A DNA stretch of 64,000 bases from Planctomycetota bacterium. GTDB taxonomy: Bacteria; Planctomycetota; UBA1135; UBA2386. This document shows positions 26,572-35,343 of the stretch, one piece after another. The notes beneath the pieces were generated by a model. The model searched no databases. It was not told where the DNA came from and saw only the letters and a program-made list of their open reading frames with translations. The translations under genes were made by a program, and so were the position numbers. Each line of letters begins with the position of its first letter. Position 1 is the stretch's first letter. The stretch is from the NCBI GenBank assembly GCA_016716265.1, contig JADJWQ010000006.1:3065501-3129500 (forward strand), read 5' to 3'.

Positions 26572-27054
26572 TCACGACCGCGACGAGGGTACCTCGGACC
26601 CGGGGCGACGCCCGGCCCGCTGCGCAGCCAGTGCGCGCACCGCGCGCAGCAGCTCGACGCGCCACGACCACGCGGTCCACGCAGCGCCCGCGAGCACGAT
26701 CAGCGCCAGCACGAACAGCGTGCCGCCATCGCCCTGCACCTCGATCCCGAGCACCGTCAGGTGCGAGACGATCGCGCCGCTGATGACGCCGAGCGTGAGC
26801 ACCGCACCGGCAGCGGCCACCGCGCGCCGCGGCCAGACCAGGAGCACGGCCGCGACGAGCTCCGCGATCCCCGAGCCGATCCGGCCGACCGGCTCGAGCC
26901 CGAGCTGCTGGAAGATCCACACCGACTCCGGCGCGCCGGTGAACTTGAACCACAGAGTCTGCAGCAGGATCAATGCAGTCGCGAACCGCGCGACGTGGAC
27001 GACCAGACCGGCACGCGTCGTCGTCGATGGAGGGGGGCTCGGGTGGTTGAACAT
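26572..27054 (-). CDS. DoxX-like membrane protein
   Basis: A small integral membrane protein (160 residues from 27054) with four predicted hydrophobic helices in the DoxX/SURF4 pattern: VVHVARFATALILLQTLWFKFTGAPESVWIFQQLGLEP, then GIAELVAAVLLVWP, AAAGAVLTLGVISGAIVSHLTVLG, and TLFVLALIVLAGAAWTAW. The 'FKFTGAP.S..IF..LG..P..R...G..EL.A..LL' order is typical of the family, which has no uniform function. In-frame ATGs at 27084 and 27120 are also possible starts; none has a good ribosome binding site. It lies 88 bases upstream of the small lipoprotein on the same strand, so the two may be co-transcribed. Confidence 0.8.
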   Translation of the reverse strand: MFNHPSPPPSTTTRAGLVVHVARFATALILLQTLWFKFTGAPESVWIFQQLGLEPVGRIGSGIAELVAAVLLVWPRRAVAAAGAVLTLGVISGAIVSHLTVLGIEVQGDGGTLFVLALIVLAGAAWTAWSWRVELLRAVRALAAQRAGRRPGSEVPSSRS

Positions 27055-27351
27055 GTTGGGCGCCCAATACGAGGCCAAGGCCATCCCGATCCACGGAACC
27101 TCGGCATCGGCCACGGGCATATCACCCGACCGTCCGCAGACCGGACGGCGGCGTGACCGCGATCCGCACACACCGCATCAGCCGACATGCCGGTACCGGC
27201 TTCCCAGAAACCCGTTCGCACGCCAGGATTGGGCGCGCACCGCGCCACGGGAGCCAGGCGTGCGGCGCCGACGGCACGGAGCTTGTCCCCGTGTGGCGAC
27301 CGCGTTCCGGACCCGGTAGCCCGGTCCACTCGGCTCGCTCCCTCTCCCACC

Positions 27352-28875
27352 ATGCGACGGCATTCCATCCTGCGCGCGCTCGCCGCGCCTATCGCTTTCT
27401 CGATCCTCGCCTCCGCCGCCACCGCCCAGGTGCAGTGGCTCTCTGCGCGCCTGACCGGCGACCAGGAGGTCCCACCCGTGTCGACGACGGCCCGCGGCTG
27501 GGCGACGGTCCGCATCGACACCGCGACCAACGATGTCCGGATCTTCGCGCACGGCACCGGACTGACCGCGGTCGCCGCACACCTGCACACCGCCGCAGCG
27601 GGTAGCAACGGCCCCGTCGCCGTCCCGCTCTCCGGCGGTCCGAACACCTGGACGGGCGCGGCCACCGTGTCCGCCGCCGTCGCGCAAGCGATCCTGGCGG
27701 GCGGGACCTACGTGAACATGCACACCGCCGCCAACCCCGGCGGCCAGATCCGCGGTCAGGTCGTCGCGGCGGCGGCGCTGCGCTTCGTGGCGACGCTCGA
27801 CGGCCAGCAGACCGCACCCCCGACCGGCTCGTCGGCGACCGGCACGTTCGTCGGGTTCCTCCACCAGCCGGATGCCGTGCTCGTCTACGAGATGCAGGTC
27901 TCGGGACTGAGCGGAAACGTCGCCCACCTCCACCGCGGCGCGCCCGGTCAATCGGGTGGGGTCGTGGTCCCGCTGAACGGCAGCGGCACGCGCTGGTGCG
28001 GAGTCAGCGGACGGATCGCGGCGAGCGATCTCGCAGACCTGCTGGCTGGCAATCTCTACGTGAACGTCCACACGAGCTCCTTCCCGGGCGGTGAGATCCG
28101 TGGCCAGGTCGTCGCCGACGAGGGTGACTACCGCGCCGATCTCGACGGTCGGCAGCAGGTACCGCCGGTCAATACGACGGCGTCCGGCACCGCCTGTCTC
28201 CGGCTCAATCCCGATCGCACCCTGAGCTATCGGGTGTCGACGAGCGGCCTCGCGGGTGTGGCTGCGCACATCCACCTCGGCAACGTCGGCCAGAACGGCT
28301 CGGTCGTCTTCGCGTTGTCCGGCGGGCCGACGCTCTACCAGGGCACGACGCCGGCGCTCACCTCCGCGCAGATCACCACGCTCCGCGCGGGCGGCTACTA
28401 CGTCAATGTCCACACGGCAGCCAATCCCGGCGGCGAGATCCGCGGTCAGCTCGGGGGCGTGTCGCTGCCAACCACGTTCGGCGGCGGCTGTCCGCAGGTC
28501 GGCGCCGGCACGCCGGAGATCGGCTCGCGCAACACCGCCTGCCCGGGAGCGTCCCTGGAAGTGACGATGTCCGGGGCGCGCGCCGGGGTGAGCGCGGTGC
28601 TGCTGCTCGGCACCAGCCGGGAAACGCTCGGCGGCTCGCCGCTGCCACTCGGGCTGGGCCTCATCGGCGGCACCGATTGCTTCGTGCTGCACGACGCATC
28701 GTTCACTGCCGGTGCGGCCGTCAGCGACGCGCTGGGCTGTGCGGAGGTGCCGTTCCCGATCCCGTTCGGGCTGAACGTCCGGGGCACGCTGTACGCACAG
28801 TGGTTCGTGATCGACGCCCAGGCGAATTCACTCGGGCTCGCCACCAGCAACGGGCTCGCGTTCGAGCTCCGCTGA
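27352..28875 (+). CDS. exported protein with three CHRD domains
   Basis: A 507-residue exported protein with a signal peptide (about residues 1-29, ending ATAQ). It has three successive CHRD domains (about 30-145, 146-260 and 261-375). Each opens with a LDGxQxVPP-type strand (LTGDQEVPPVST, LDGQQTAPPTGS, LDGRQQVPPVNT) and closes with YVN(M/V)HT and GGxIRGQ. CHRD domains occur in chordin and in many bacterial surface proteins; their bacterial role is unknown. The C-terminal about 130 residues form the Ig-like tail module shared by several exported proteins here, ending LGLATSNGLAFELR. The ATG at 27352 starts a proper signal peptide. The cytochrome genes begin 42 bases downstream on the same strand, so it may be the first gene of that transcript. 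Confidence 0.9.
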   Translation: MRRHSILRALAAPIAFSILASAATAQVQWLSARLTGDQEVPPVSTTARGWATVRIDTATNDVRIFAHGTGLTAVAAHLHTAAAGSNGPVAVPLSGGPNTWTGAATVSAAVAQAILAGGTYVNMHTAANPGGQIRGQVVAAAALRFVATLDGQQTAPPTGSSATGTFVGFLHQPDAVLVYEMQVSGLSGNVAHLHRGAPGQSGGVVVPLNGSGTRWCGVSGRIAASDLADLLAGNLYVNVHTSSFPGGEIRGQVVADEGDYRADLDGRQQVPPVNTTASGTACLRLNPDRTLSYRVSTSGLAGVAAHIHLGNVGQNGSVVFALSGGPTLYQGTTPALTSAQITTLRAGGYYVNVHTAANPGGEIRGQLGGVSLPTTFGGGCPQVGAGTPEIGSRNTACPGASLEVTMSGARAGVSAVLLLGTSRETLGGSPLPLGLGLIGGTDCFVLHDASFTAGAAVSDALGCAEVPFPIPFGLNVRGTLYAQWFVIDAQANSLGLATSNGLAFELR

Positions 28876-28917
28876 GCGCGTCGGCTCCCGACCGAACGCC
28901 GCAATCGAGGTCCACCG

Positions 28918-31389
28918 GTGTGCCCCCCGTTCCAGAGCCCACGCGCGGTGGCAGCCTCGCTCGCCGTCCTGCTCGCGCTGCCGGCTTGCGATGCCGGCCG
29001 CGCGAGCTTCCCGCCGCCGCCGACGCGCGCGGAGGACACCGCGCTCCGCCCGGCCACGCAGTCGATCGCCGGCGGTGCGGCGCTCGCCGCTGAGCTCCTC
29101 GAGTGGTCGGCCACGTATCCCGCGCGGCCCCACGGCGCCGTGCCGCCCATGCAGCTGCCGGGTCGCACCGCGATGGCAGCGCTCCACCACGCCGCGGACG
29201 ACGTCGAGACCAGCGCCATGGCGGCCGGCGACGGGCTGGACCCGACCGGGTCGTCCCGCAATCGACGACTCGCCGGAGGTCCCACTGCCGCGCCGGATCG
29301 GGATGGCAGCGGTGACAACCTCGACGAGGTGCTGAGCGACGAATGGGGCGCGCTGGCCGCGCTGGCCGGTGCGTCGACCGAGCTCGCCGGGCGGGCCTTC
29401 TCGCTGTGTGCTCCGCTCGAGGCGGACAACCGGCTGCTCGACGGCGCGGGCGTCGACCGCAGCCGGCCGTCGTCGCTGCGGACGGCGGTGCCGGCGACCG
29501 CGACGTACCGGCTCGAGGACGTCGGCGGCGCGCTGCTCGCGCGGGTGCGGACGGCACTCGCCCTCGTCGTCGAGCGCCGCGGTGAGCACGTCGGTGCCAC
29601 GCCGCGTGCGGGGCTGCTCGGACTGGTCGCACTGCAGCAGGCGCTCGCGCTCGACGAGACCCTGCTCGCCGAGCTCCTGGTCGACGCGCGCGCGGGGTTC
29701 CGGCCGCTGACCGACCCCGACGGATACGACCCGGTCGCCGAGCTCCGCTGGCTGCCCGCGTCCTTCGGCGCGCTGCCCGACACCGCACACCCGCGCAGCG
29801 CCGCGGCGTGGCGAACCGTCGACGCCAGCTCCGATCTCGCCGGTCTCGTGACGGTCCTGCTGGGTGCGGCGGAGCTCGGCTGGATCGCCGACCCGGACAA
29901 TCCGATCGCCGCACTGCGCGAGCTGTTCGAGACTCCACCGCTGAACGGCAATGGTGGGGGCGGCGACGGCGAGCTGGTGACATGGGAGGACGACATCCGG
30001 CCGCTGTTGCAAGGTGCTGCCGGATGTCTCGGCTGCCATGCCGCGCCGCAGCCGTCCTCCGGCTTCCGCGTCGACCGTTATGCGGACGTGCTCGGGCTCG
30101 ACCCCAATTCTCTGCCGCAGAGCGGGCTGCGCCCGGTCGTCCCCGGAAACCGCGCTGCCAGCCCGCTGTGGCTCGTGCTGCAGGGACCCTGGCGCGATCC
30201 GGCCGGACGCACGGTCCCACGCATGCCGCGAGGCCGGCCTGCATTGTCGGCATCCGACCTCGAACTCGTCGGCACCTGGATCGACCAGGGCGCGCCCGAG
30301 CGGCGCCGGGCAACGGGGCCGGGACCGCGGCCCGGCCTGACGCTCGCACGCGTCGCACTCCGAACGCTGGTCGCGCTGCACCAGGAGTCCGACGGCGCCT
30401 ACGCGGGTCTGCTGCACGCACGCAGTGACGGCACGGGAGCCGGCATCGTCGACTCCCGCGCTACCGGCCTCGCACTACACGCGCTGGCGACGTTGCTCGC
30501 CGTGGCGCCCGACGAGCCGGGCCTGCGCGACGCCTTGATGCGTGCGGCCGACGCCGCGGTCGTGCACCTGACCGACGCGAACGGCGGCGTCCTCGACGAG
30601 CTCGACCTGCACGCGCCGGCCGTGGTCCCGCCAGCCGGTACGCTCGACGACCAGGCCGCGATGACCTCGGGCCTGCTCGCGGCCGGACGCGTGCTGCAGC
30701 GCGCCGACCTCGTGACGCGCGGCCGCGCCTGCGGCGAGCGATTGCTCCTCGCGTATCGCGATGTCGACACCGGCCGCTTCGTGAGCCACCTGGACGGCAC
30801 CGCGTCGCGGCGCTGGTCCGCCGCGAGCGTCGCCTCGACGCTCACGGCGCTGCGCGAGCTGGCTGTCGCCGGAGTACCCGCGGGAGCGACGGCGGCCGGC
30901 GACGCGATCGCCGGCTGGCTGCCGGTGTTCGCGGCGAGCGAGCTCGACGGCGACGGTGAGGTGCTCGACGACGGGATCGCCGACACGGACGGCGACGGCA
31001 TTGCCGAACCGGCCGCCGTCGGCCGGGCCCCCCGGCTACGCTCGTCTGCGCTCGAGGGCCCGCGGGCACCTGCCGATCCGACCGCGCCGATCGCGTGGTC
31101 GACCCAGCTCGTCCCGCTGCTCCGGACGAAATGCGACGGCTGCCACGTCGCGGGCGCGGATCGCGGCGGCTACCGGCTCGACACGCCGGCGCTGGCAGCG
31201 CTGGCAGGCGAGTCCGGCCGCAGCGACCTGATCGTCGCCGGCGCCGCGTCGCGGTCGCTCCTCTGGCGGAAGCTCGTCGAGCGCCGGCCACCGGTCGGCC
31301 AGCAGATGCCGCTGGCACGGCCGCCGCTCGATCCCACAGCCGTCGAGCTGGTCCGCCGCTGGATCGACGAGGGAGCGCGGAACCGATGA
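28918..31389 (+). CDS. di-haem lipoprotein with PSCyt1-type domains
   Basis: An 823-residue lipoprotein starting at a GTG (28918), with leader LAVLLALPAC and a lipobox. There are two haem motifs, C370-LG-C373-H and C739-DG-C742-H. Each lies in a domain of the planctomycete cytochrome type (PSCyt1): after the motif come GFRVDRY or GYRLDTP, a 'SPLW/SLLWRKL' segment, and a closing 'W(I)D(Q/E)GA' helix. Between them (about 440-670) is a helical region that could be an alpha/alpha barrel, with a DGDGEVLDDGIADTDGDG calcium-type segment before the second haem domain. It overlaps the next cytochrome gene by four bases (ATGA). The likely role is an outer-surface or periplasmic-face electron carrier in the same complex. 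The N-terminal 350 residues match nothing I know. Confidence 0.85.
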   Translation: MCPPFQSPRAVAASLAVLLALPACDAGRASFPPPPTRAEDTALRPATQSIAGGAALAAELLEWSATYPARPHGAVPPMQLPGRTAMAALHHAADDVETSAMAAGDGLDPTGSSRNRRLAGGPTAAPDRDGSGDNLDEVLSDEWGALAALAGASTELAGRAFSLCAPLEADNRLLDGAGVDRSRPSSLRTAVPATATYRLEDVGGALLARVRTALALVVERRGEHVGATPRAGLLGLVALQQALALDETLLAELLVDARAGFRPLTDPDGYDPVAELRWLPASFGALPDTAHPRSAAAWRTVDASSDLAGLVTVLLGAAELGWIADPDNPIAALRELFETPPLNGNGGGGDGELVTWEDDIRPLLQGAAGCLGCHAAPQPSSGFRVDRYADVLGLDPNSLPQSGLRPVVPGNRAASPLWLVLQGPWRDPAGRTVPRMPRGRPALSASDLELVGTWIDQGAPERRRATGPGPRPGLTLARVALRTLVALHQESDGAYAGLLHARSDGTGAGIVDSRATGLALHALATLLAVAPDEPGLRDALMRAADAAVVHLTDANGGVLDELDLHAPAVVPPAGTLDDQAAMTSGLLAAGRVLQRADLVTRGRACGERLLLAYRDVDTGRFVSHLDGTASRRWSAASVASTLTALRELAVAGVPAGATAAGDAIAGWLPVFAASELDGDGEVLDDGIADTDGDGIAEPAAVGRAPRLRSSALEGPRAPADPTAPIAWSTQLVPLLRTKCDGCHVAGADRGGYRLDTPALAALAGESGRSDLIVAGAASRSLLWRKLVERRPPVGQQMPLARPPLDPTAVELVRRWIDEGARNR

Positions 31390-33044
31390 GAGTCACGCCC
31401 CGCCTGCTCGTCGCCTCGCTCGCCGTGCTCGGTATGGCAGCGCCCGGCGCGCTACGTCAGGACACCGCCCCCTGGCCGCGCAAGGGCGAGACGGTCGGAC
31501 CCGCGCGCTGCATCCAGTGCCACGACGTCGAGGCCGGCCTGATCGCCGACGGCTTCCACCGCGACGTGGTGCACAGCCCGGCGACCCTCGGCTGCGAGAC
31601 CTGCCACGGCCCCGGCGCGATCCACGCCGGCGACGAGCGAGCCGCGTCGATCACCTATCCGCCGCTCCTCACCCCCGCGGTCCAGGCGCGGCTGTGCGGC
31701 CACTGCCATGCCAACGAGGCGAGCCGCCACGCCGGCGGTGGTGTCGAGGGCTTCCTCGCCGCCGGTATCGGCTGCACCGAGTGCCATCCGGTGCACGACG
31801 AGCGGCCACCTACCGCATTGCCCGGCGTACGCTTCCTGACCCGCGCGGCGACCATGACCGCCGCCGAGCGGGTCGATGCCACGCAATGCGTGCGCTGCCA
31901 TCCGCTGCAGGACACCGCATTGCACGACACGGGCCATGCCGGGCTCGCAGCCGGTGCTGGCGCGCAGAGCTGCGAGGCCTGCCACGGCAACGGCTCGCTG
32001 CACGTCACGCACGGAGGCATCAGCCGGCTGATCTCACGACCCGACCGGGCGCGAGACACCGTCGCGACCTGCCGGGCCTGCCACACTGCGGTCGATGCGG
32101 AGACGTTCCACTGGAAGACGCGCGACGAGGCGTGGCTGTCGGACGACGTCACGTGCACGAGCTGCCACTCCGTGCACGGCTCTGCGAGCCGGGATCCTGC
32201 GGAGCAGGACACCGCGAGGCAGGACACTGCGAACCAGGACACGCCGAACCAGCACACCGGCCGTGCGGTCTCGCCACCCGAGCCGACGAACCGCGAGTGC
32301 GCGAGCTGTCACCTACCCGGCTTCGAGGTGCTGCGTGGCAGTGTGCACGAATCGCTCGGCGCGCTCGATCTGGCTCTGGAGCGCGGCTGTGGCGCATGCC
32401 ACGACGGCGCGCTGGAGCACGCCCGATCCGGTGGCCGACCCCAGCTCATCGAGTCCCTGCACGACAGCGACGTCCGCACCGAGGAACGCGTCTGCCTCGC
32501 CTGCCACGGCGACCGCTCGGAGCTGCGCGGCGTTCGTCACGGCACCCATGCACAGCGCGGCGTGTCGTGCGTCGACTGCCATTCGTTCTTCGTCCAGCGC
32601 GGTGATGTCAGACGCCAGGCCGAACAGCGCTGCGCCGCGTGCCATGCGGATGTGGCCGCGCGCTTCCGGCTGCCGAACGCACACCCGGTCGGAGACCGAC
32701 GGATGGGCTGCTCGGACTGCCACGACGTGCACGGCGACCGCGGCAGCCGACGCGCTCTCGAGCTCCGTGAAGAGCGCTGCGTCGACTGCCATCGGCAGTA
32801 TCGCGGCCCGTTCGCCTTCCCGCACCGTGCCGGCGAGCGCGACGGCTGCACCGTGTGTCATGACCCGCACGGTTCGCCGAACCGCCGTCTCCTGCACCAG
32901 ACGTCGACGCAGCAGAACTGCATCGCGTGTCACGGCGACTTCCCGGCATTCCACGACCAGTCGTCGGGATCCGTGTTCACGAACTGCCTGAACTGCCACA
33001 CGCGGATCCACGGCAGCGACCATTCCCGGTTCTTCTTCCGATGA
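31386..33044 (+). CDS. periplasmic cytochrome c with 18 CXXCH motifs
   Basis: A 552-residue exported multihaem cytochrome. After a signal peptide there are 18 CXXCH haem-attachment motifs from residue 42 (CIQCH) to 534 (CLNCH), roughly one per 27 residues. Several fall in the paired layout seen in MtrA/DmsE-type cytochromes (for example CSDCHDVHG, CTVCHDPHGSP, CTSCHSVHGSA). MtrA itself has ten haems, so this is a longer molecular wire. Between motifs 8 and 9 there is a flexible linker made by four degenerate copies of a 15-base unit (QDTA-type repeats). The gene overlaps its neighbours on both sides by four bases, and the next gene is a beta-barrel. The protein most likely sits in the periplasm, plugged into that barrel, carrying electrons across the outer membrane. 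Confidence 0.93.
   Translation: MRVTPRLLVASLAVLGMAAPGALRQDTAPWPRKGETVGPARCIQCHDVEAGLIADGFHRDVVHSPATLGCETCHGPGAIHAGDERAASITYPPLLTPAVQARLCGHCHANEASRHAGGGVEGFLAAGIGCTECHPVHDERPPTALPGVRFLTRAATMTAAERVDATQCVRCHPLQDTALHDTGHAGLAAGAGAQSCEACHGNGSLHVTHGGISRLISRPDRARDTVATCRACHTAVDAETFHWKTRDEAWLSDDVTCTSCHSVHGSASRDPAEQDTARQDTANQDTPNQHTGRAVSPPEPTNRECASCHLPGFEVLRGSVHESLGALDLALERGCGACHDGALEHARSGGRPQLIESLHDSDVRTEERVCLACHGDRSELRGVRHGTHAQRGVSCVDCHSFFVQRGDVRRQAEQRCAACHADVAARFRLPNAHPVGDRRMGCSDCHDVHGDRGSRRALELREERCVDCHRQYRGPFAFPHRAGERDGCTVCHDPHGSPNRRLLHQTSTQQNCIACHGDFPAFHDQSSGSVFTNCLNCHTRIHGSDHSRFFFR
32202..32261 (+). repeat. 15-base in-frame tandem repeat, four degenerate copies
   Basis: Four copies of a 15-base unit lie inside the 18-haem cytochrome gene (32202-32216, 32217-32231, 32232-32246 and 32247-32261), with the core CAGGACAC in the first three. 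They encode a run of (E/R/N)QDTA-type pentapeptides between haem motifs 8 and 9, probably a flexible hinge between two haem modules. Confidence 0.75.
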
Positions 33045-35281
33045 CGGCCGGCGGGATACGCGCATTGCCTCCCGTCGCGCTCGCGGCAATGATGCTCGTC
33101 CTGCTGACGGCAAGGCTCGCCGCGCAGCAGGACGACGACGCGACTCGTTGTGTGATCTGCCATCGCGCCGCGCGCGAGGCACTCGAAGCGACGGACCACG
33201 CCGCTCTCTGGGCCGACCCCGATCGCGCGCGAGCCGGCTGCACCGTCTGCCACGTGGACGCCGAACTGCACGCGAGCGCGGCGCGCGACCCGGCCGCACG
33301 ACCGGTGACGCCGCCCGCCGTGGAGTCGGCTTCCTGCCGGAGATGCCACGGCGCGGCAGCGTCGGAACCCGCGCGCGCACGCCATCCGTGGCGGCCCCGG
33401 AGCGAGCGCGAGCGACGGGAGGAGCTGCCCGCGGACGCGGAGACGCGCGCCGCGACGATGCCGGCGCCCGATCCCGCCACGATCGACTGGAGCGGCCTCG
33501 TCGAGGCGGGCTACCGCTTCGTCGAGCAATCGGGATCGGAAGGCCGCTTCGCGACCGACGTCAACCTCGACGACGGCGCCCGGCTGTTCGACGCCGAGTT
33601 CGAGGCGACCGGGGCCATGCTCGGCGGAGCGCTCGACCACGCGGAGCTGCGGGCGCACGACATCGACGACCCGTATTCACGCATCCACGCCCGGCTCGGC
33701 CTCGACGAGGTCTGGAGCAGCAGCGCCGACCTGCAGCAACGGCGGTTCCGCTACCGGGCGTCGGGCGACTTCCACCGCGTCGACCTGAGCGAGCGGATCG
33801 TTGCGCTGACCGGTTCGGTAACGCTGACGGAATCGATTCGAGCGTTCGCGGACTTCACGCGCACCCGGGCCGAGAGCTTCTGGCTCACGAATCGGATCGG
33901 CGATCGCAACACGACCCCGCAGACCACGGTCGACGGTGTCGTCAGCCCGCGCCGACTGGACGGTGACGAGTTCTCCGTCGGCATGGCCGCCACCCGCGGC
34001 GCTGTCGAGCTCGAGGCGGCAGGAGGCTTCCGGAGCGAACGGTTGCTCGAGCGCTGGACGTTCGATCGCCCGTCGACCGTCCCCGGCATTCGCGACGCCG
34101 AGGACTTCCGCTCCCGCTCGACCACGTCCGGCCCGGTCGGGCGGCTCACGTTGCGGTACCGCGGCGACGACAGCGATGTCGTCGTGCGCGGCCGGCTCCT
34201 GGAGCTCCAGCGCACCGTCGACGGCGACGGCACCCGATCCGGCGTGTCGACCGAGCCGTTCGCGACCAGCACGACTTCGCGAACCGACGCCGATGCGTCG
34301 ACCGCGCTGCTCGACGTGCGGGCCCGCACCGAACTCGGCTCGCACATCACGTGGAGCACCGACCTGGGCTGGCGGCTGCATCGCGAGACGGCTCGCTTCG
34401 ACCTGCTCGACCGCACGAGCTTCCCGGACTCCGGCACCGTCGTCGAGACGCGTGACCGCCGCACGCTCGACCTCGCCCAGCGACGCCTGGACGCGCGCAC
34501 GCAGCTCGAGATCCGGCCGCTCGAATCGCTCTCCGGCACGCTCGGCTACGGCTTCCAGCGCGACTTCCTGCGCGTGCCGCGGCTGGACCCGGGCAGCCCC
34601 GACTTCGTCGAGGGCACAGCGTACGACCACGGGTTGCTCGCGGGGATTGCCTGGCGACCCGACGAAGCCTGGTCGCTCGGTGCGCAATACGAGGGCTACG
34701 CCCGCTCGGGCGCGCTGTTGCACGAGCTCGAGGAGGACGATGCCCAGCGGGTGCGCGTCGACGTCGAGCGTCGCGGTGAGTGGTCGCGCGTGCATGCCGG
34801 CTACCGGGGCGAGCGCGCGTCGAGACGCATTGCCGATCACGATCGGCAACGCGACAGCGTGACCCTCGACGGCAGCTTGACCCCGGCGGACGGTGACCTC
34901 GAACTCCTCGCGAGCTGGACCTTCATCCGCAGCGAATCGCGGACGCTGACGTCGTTCTGGTTCGACCCCGATCCCGACCCGGTACCGACGATCGTCGGCT
35001 TCACGGGTGACACGCACGTCGGCGCGCTCGGTCTCGATTGGCGCCCCCGCGACGACCTCGGTATCCGGATCGACGTCGCCGCCGCGTCGACGCGCGGCTC
35101 GTTCGATGTCGACTCCTTCGACGTTCGCGCGGCCATCGACTGGCGCCTGACGGAAGGCGGCAGCGCGGCGCTCACCGCACGGCAGATCGCCTACCATGAG
35201 GCCGGCGGTCGCGACGACTACGACGCGACGATCATCGTTCTCGCCTGGCGACAGACGTTCGGACGTCGTCGCGACGACTGA
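33041..35281 (+). CDS. outer-membrane beta-barrel with N-terminal tri-haem segment (MtrB/PioB-like)
   Basis: A 746-residue protein. After the signal peptide (about residues 1-30, ending RLAAQQ) come three CXXCH motifs: C37-VI-C40-H, C67-TV-C70-H and C99-RR-C102-H. A charged linker follows, and then about 600 residues of alternating strands with short turns and long polar loops, in the style of MtrB/PioB porins. It begins LVEAGYRFVEQSGSEGRFATDVNLDDGARLFDAE, and the last strand ATIIVLAWRQTF carries the C-terminal Phe typical of outer-membrane barrels, six residues from the end. MtrB proteins normally have no haem; fusing haems to the periplasmic side would feed electrons from the 18-haem protein directly. 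The start overlaps the upstream stop (ATGA). I call the barrel from strand pattern, not from an alignment. Confidence 0.85.
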   Translation: MTAGGIRALPPVALAAMMLVLLTARLAAQQDDDATRCVICHRAAREALEATDHAALWADPDRARAGCTVCHVDAELHASAARDPAARPVTPPAVESASCRRCHGAAASEPARARHPWRPRSERERREELPADAETRAATMPAPDPATIDWSGLVEAGYRFVEQSGSEGRFATDVNLDDGARLFDAEFEATGAMLGGALDHAELRAHDIDDPYSRIHARLGLDEVWSSSADLQQRRFRYRASGDFHRVDLSERIVALTGSVTLTESIRAFADFTRTRAESFWLTNRIGDRNTTPQTTVDGVVSPRRLDGDEFSVGMAATRGAVELEAAGGFRSERLLERWTFDRPSTVPGIRDAEDFRSRSTTSGPVGRLTLRYRGDDSDVVVRGRLLELQRTVDGDGTRSGVSTEPFATSTTSRTDADASTALLDVRARTELGSHITWSTDLGWRLHRETARFDLLDRTSFPDSGTVVETRDRRTLDLAQRRLDARTQLEIRPLESLSGTLGYGFQRDFLRVPRLDPGSPDFVEGTAYDHGLLAGIAWRPDEAWSLGAQYEGYARSGALLHELEEDDAQRVRVDVERRGEWSRVHAGYRGERASRRIADHDRQRDSVTLDGSLTPADGDLELLASWTFIRSESRTLTSFWFDPDPDPVPTIVGFTGDTHVGALGLDWRPRDDLGIRIDVAAASTRGSFDVDSFDVRAAIDWRLTEGGSAALTARQIAYHEAGGRDDYDATIIVLAWRQTFGRRRDD

Positions 35282-35343
35282 CACCACGCCTCCCGGACGG
35301 CCGTTCCGGACTCCACTTCACACCTCCCTCGAATCCGACCGAC

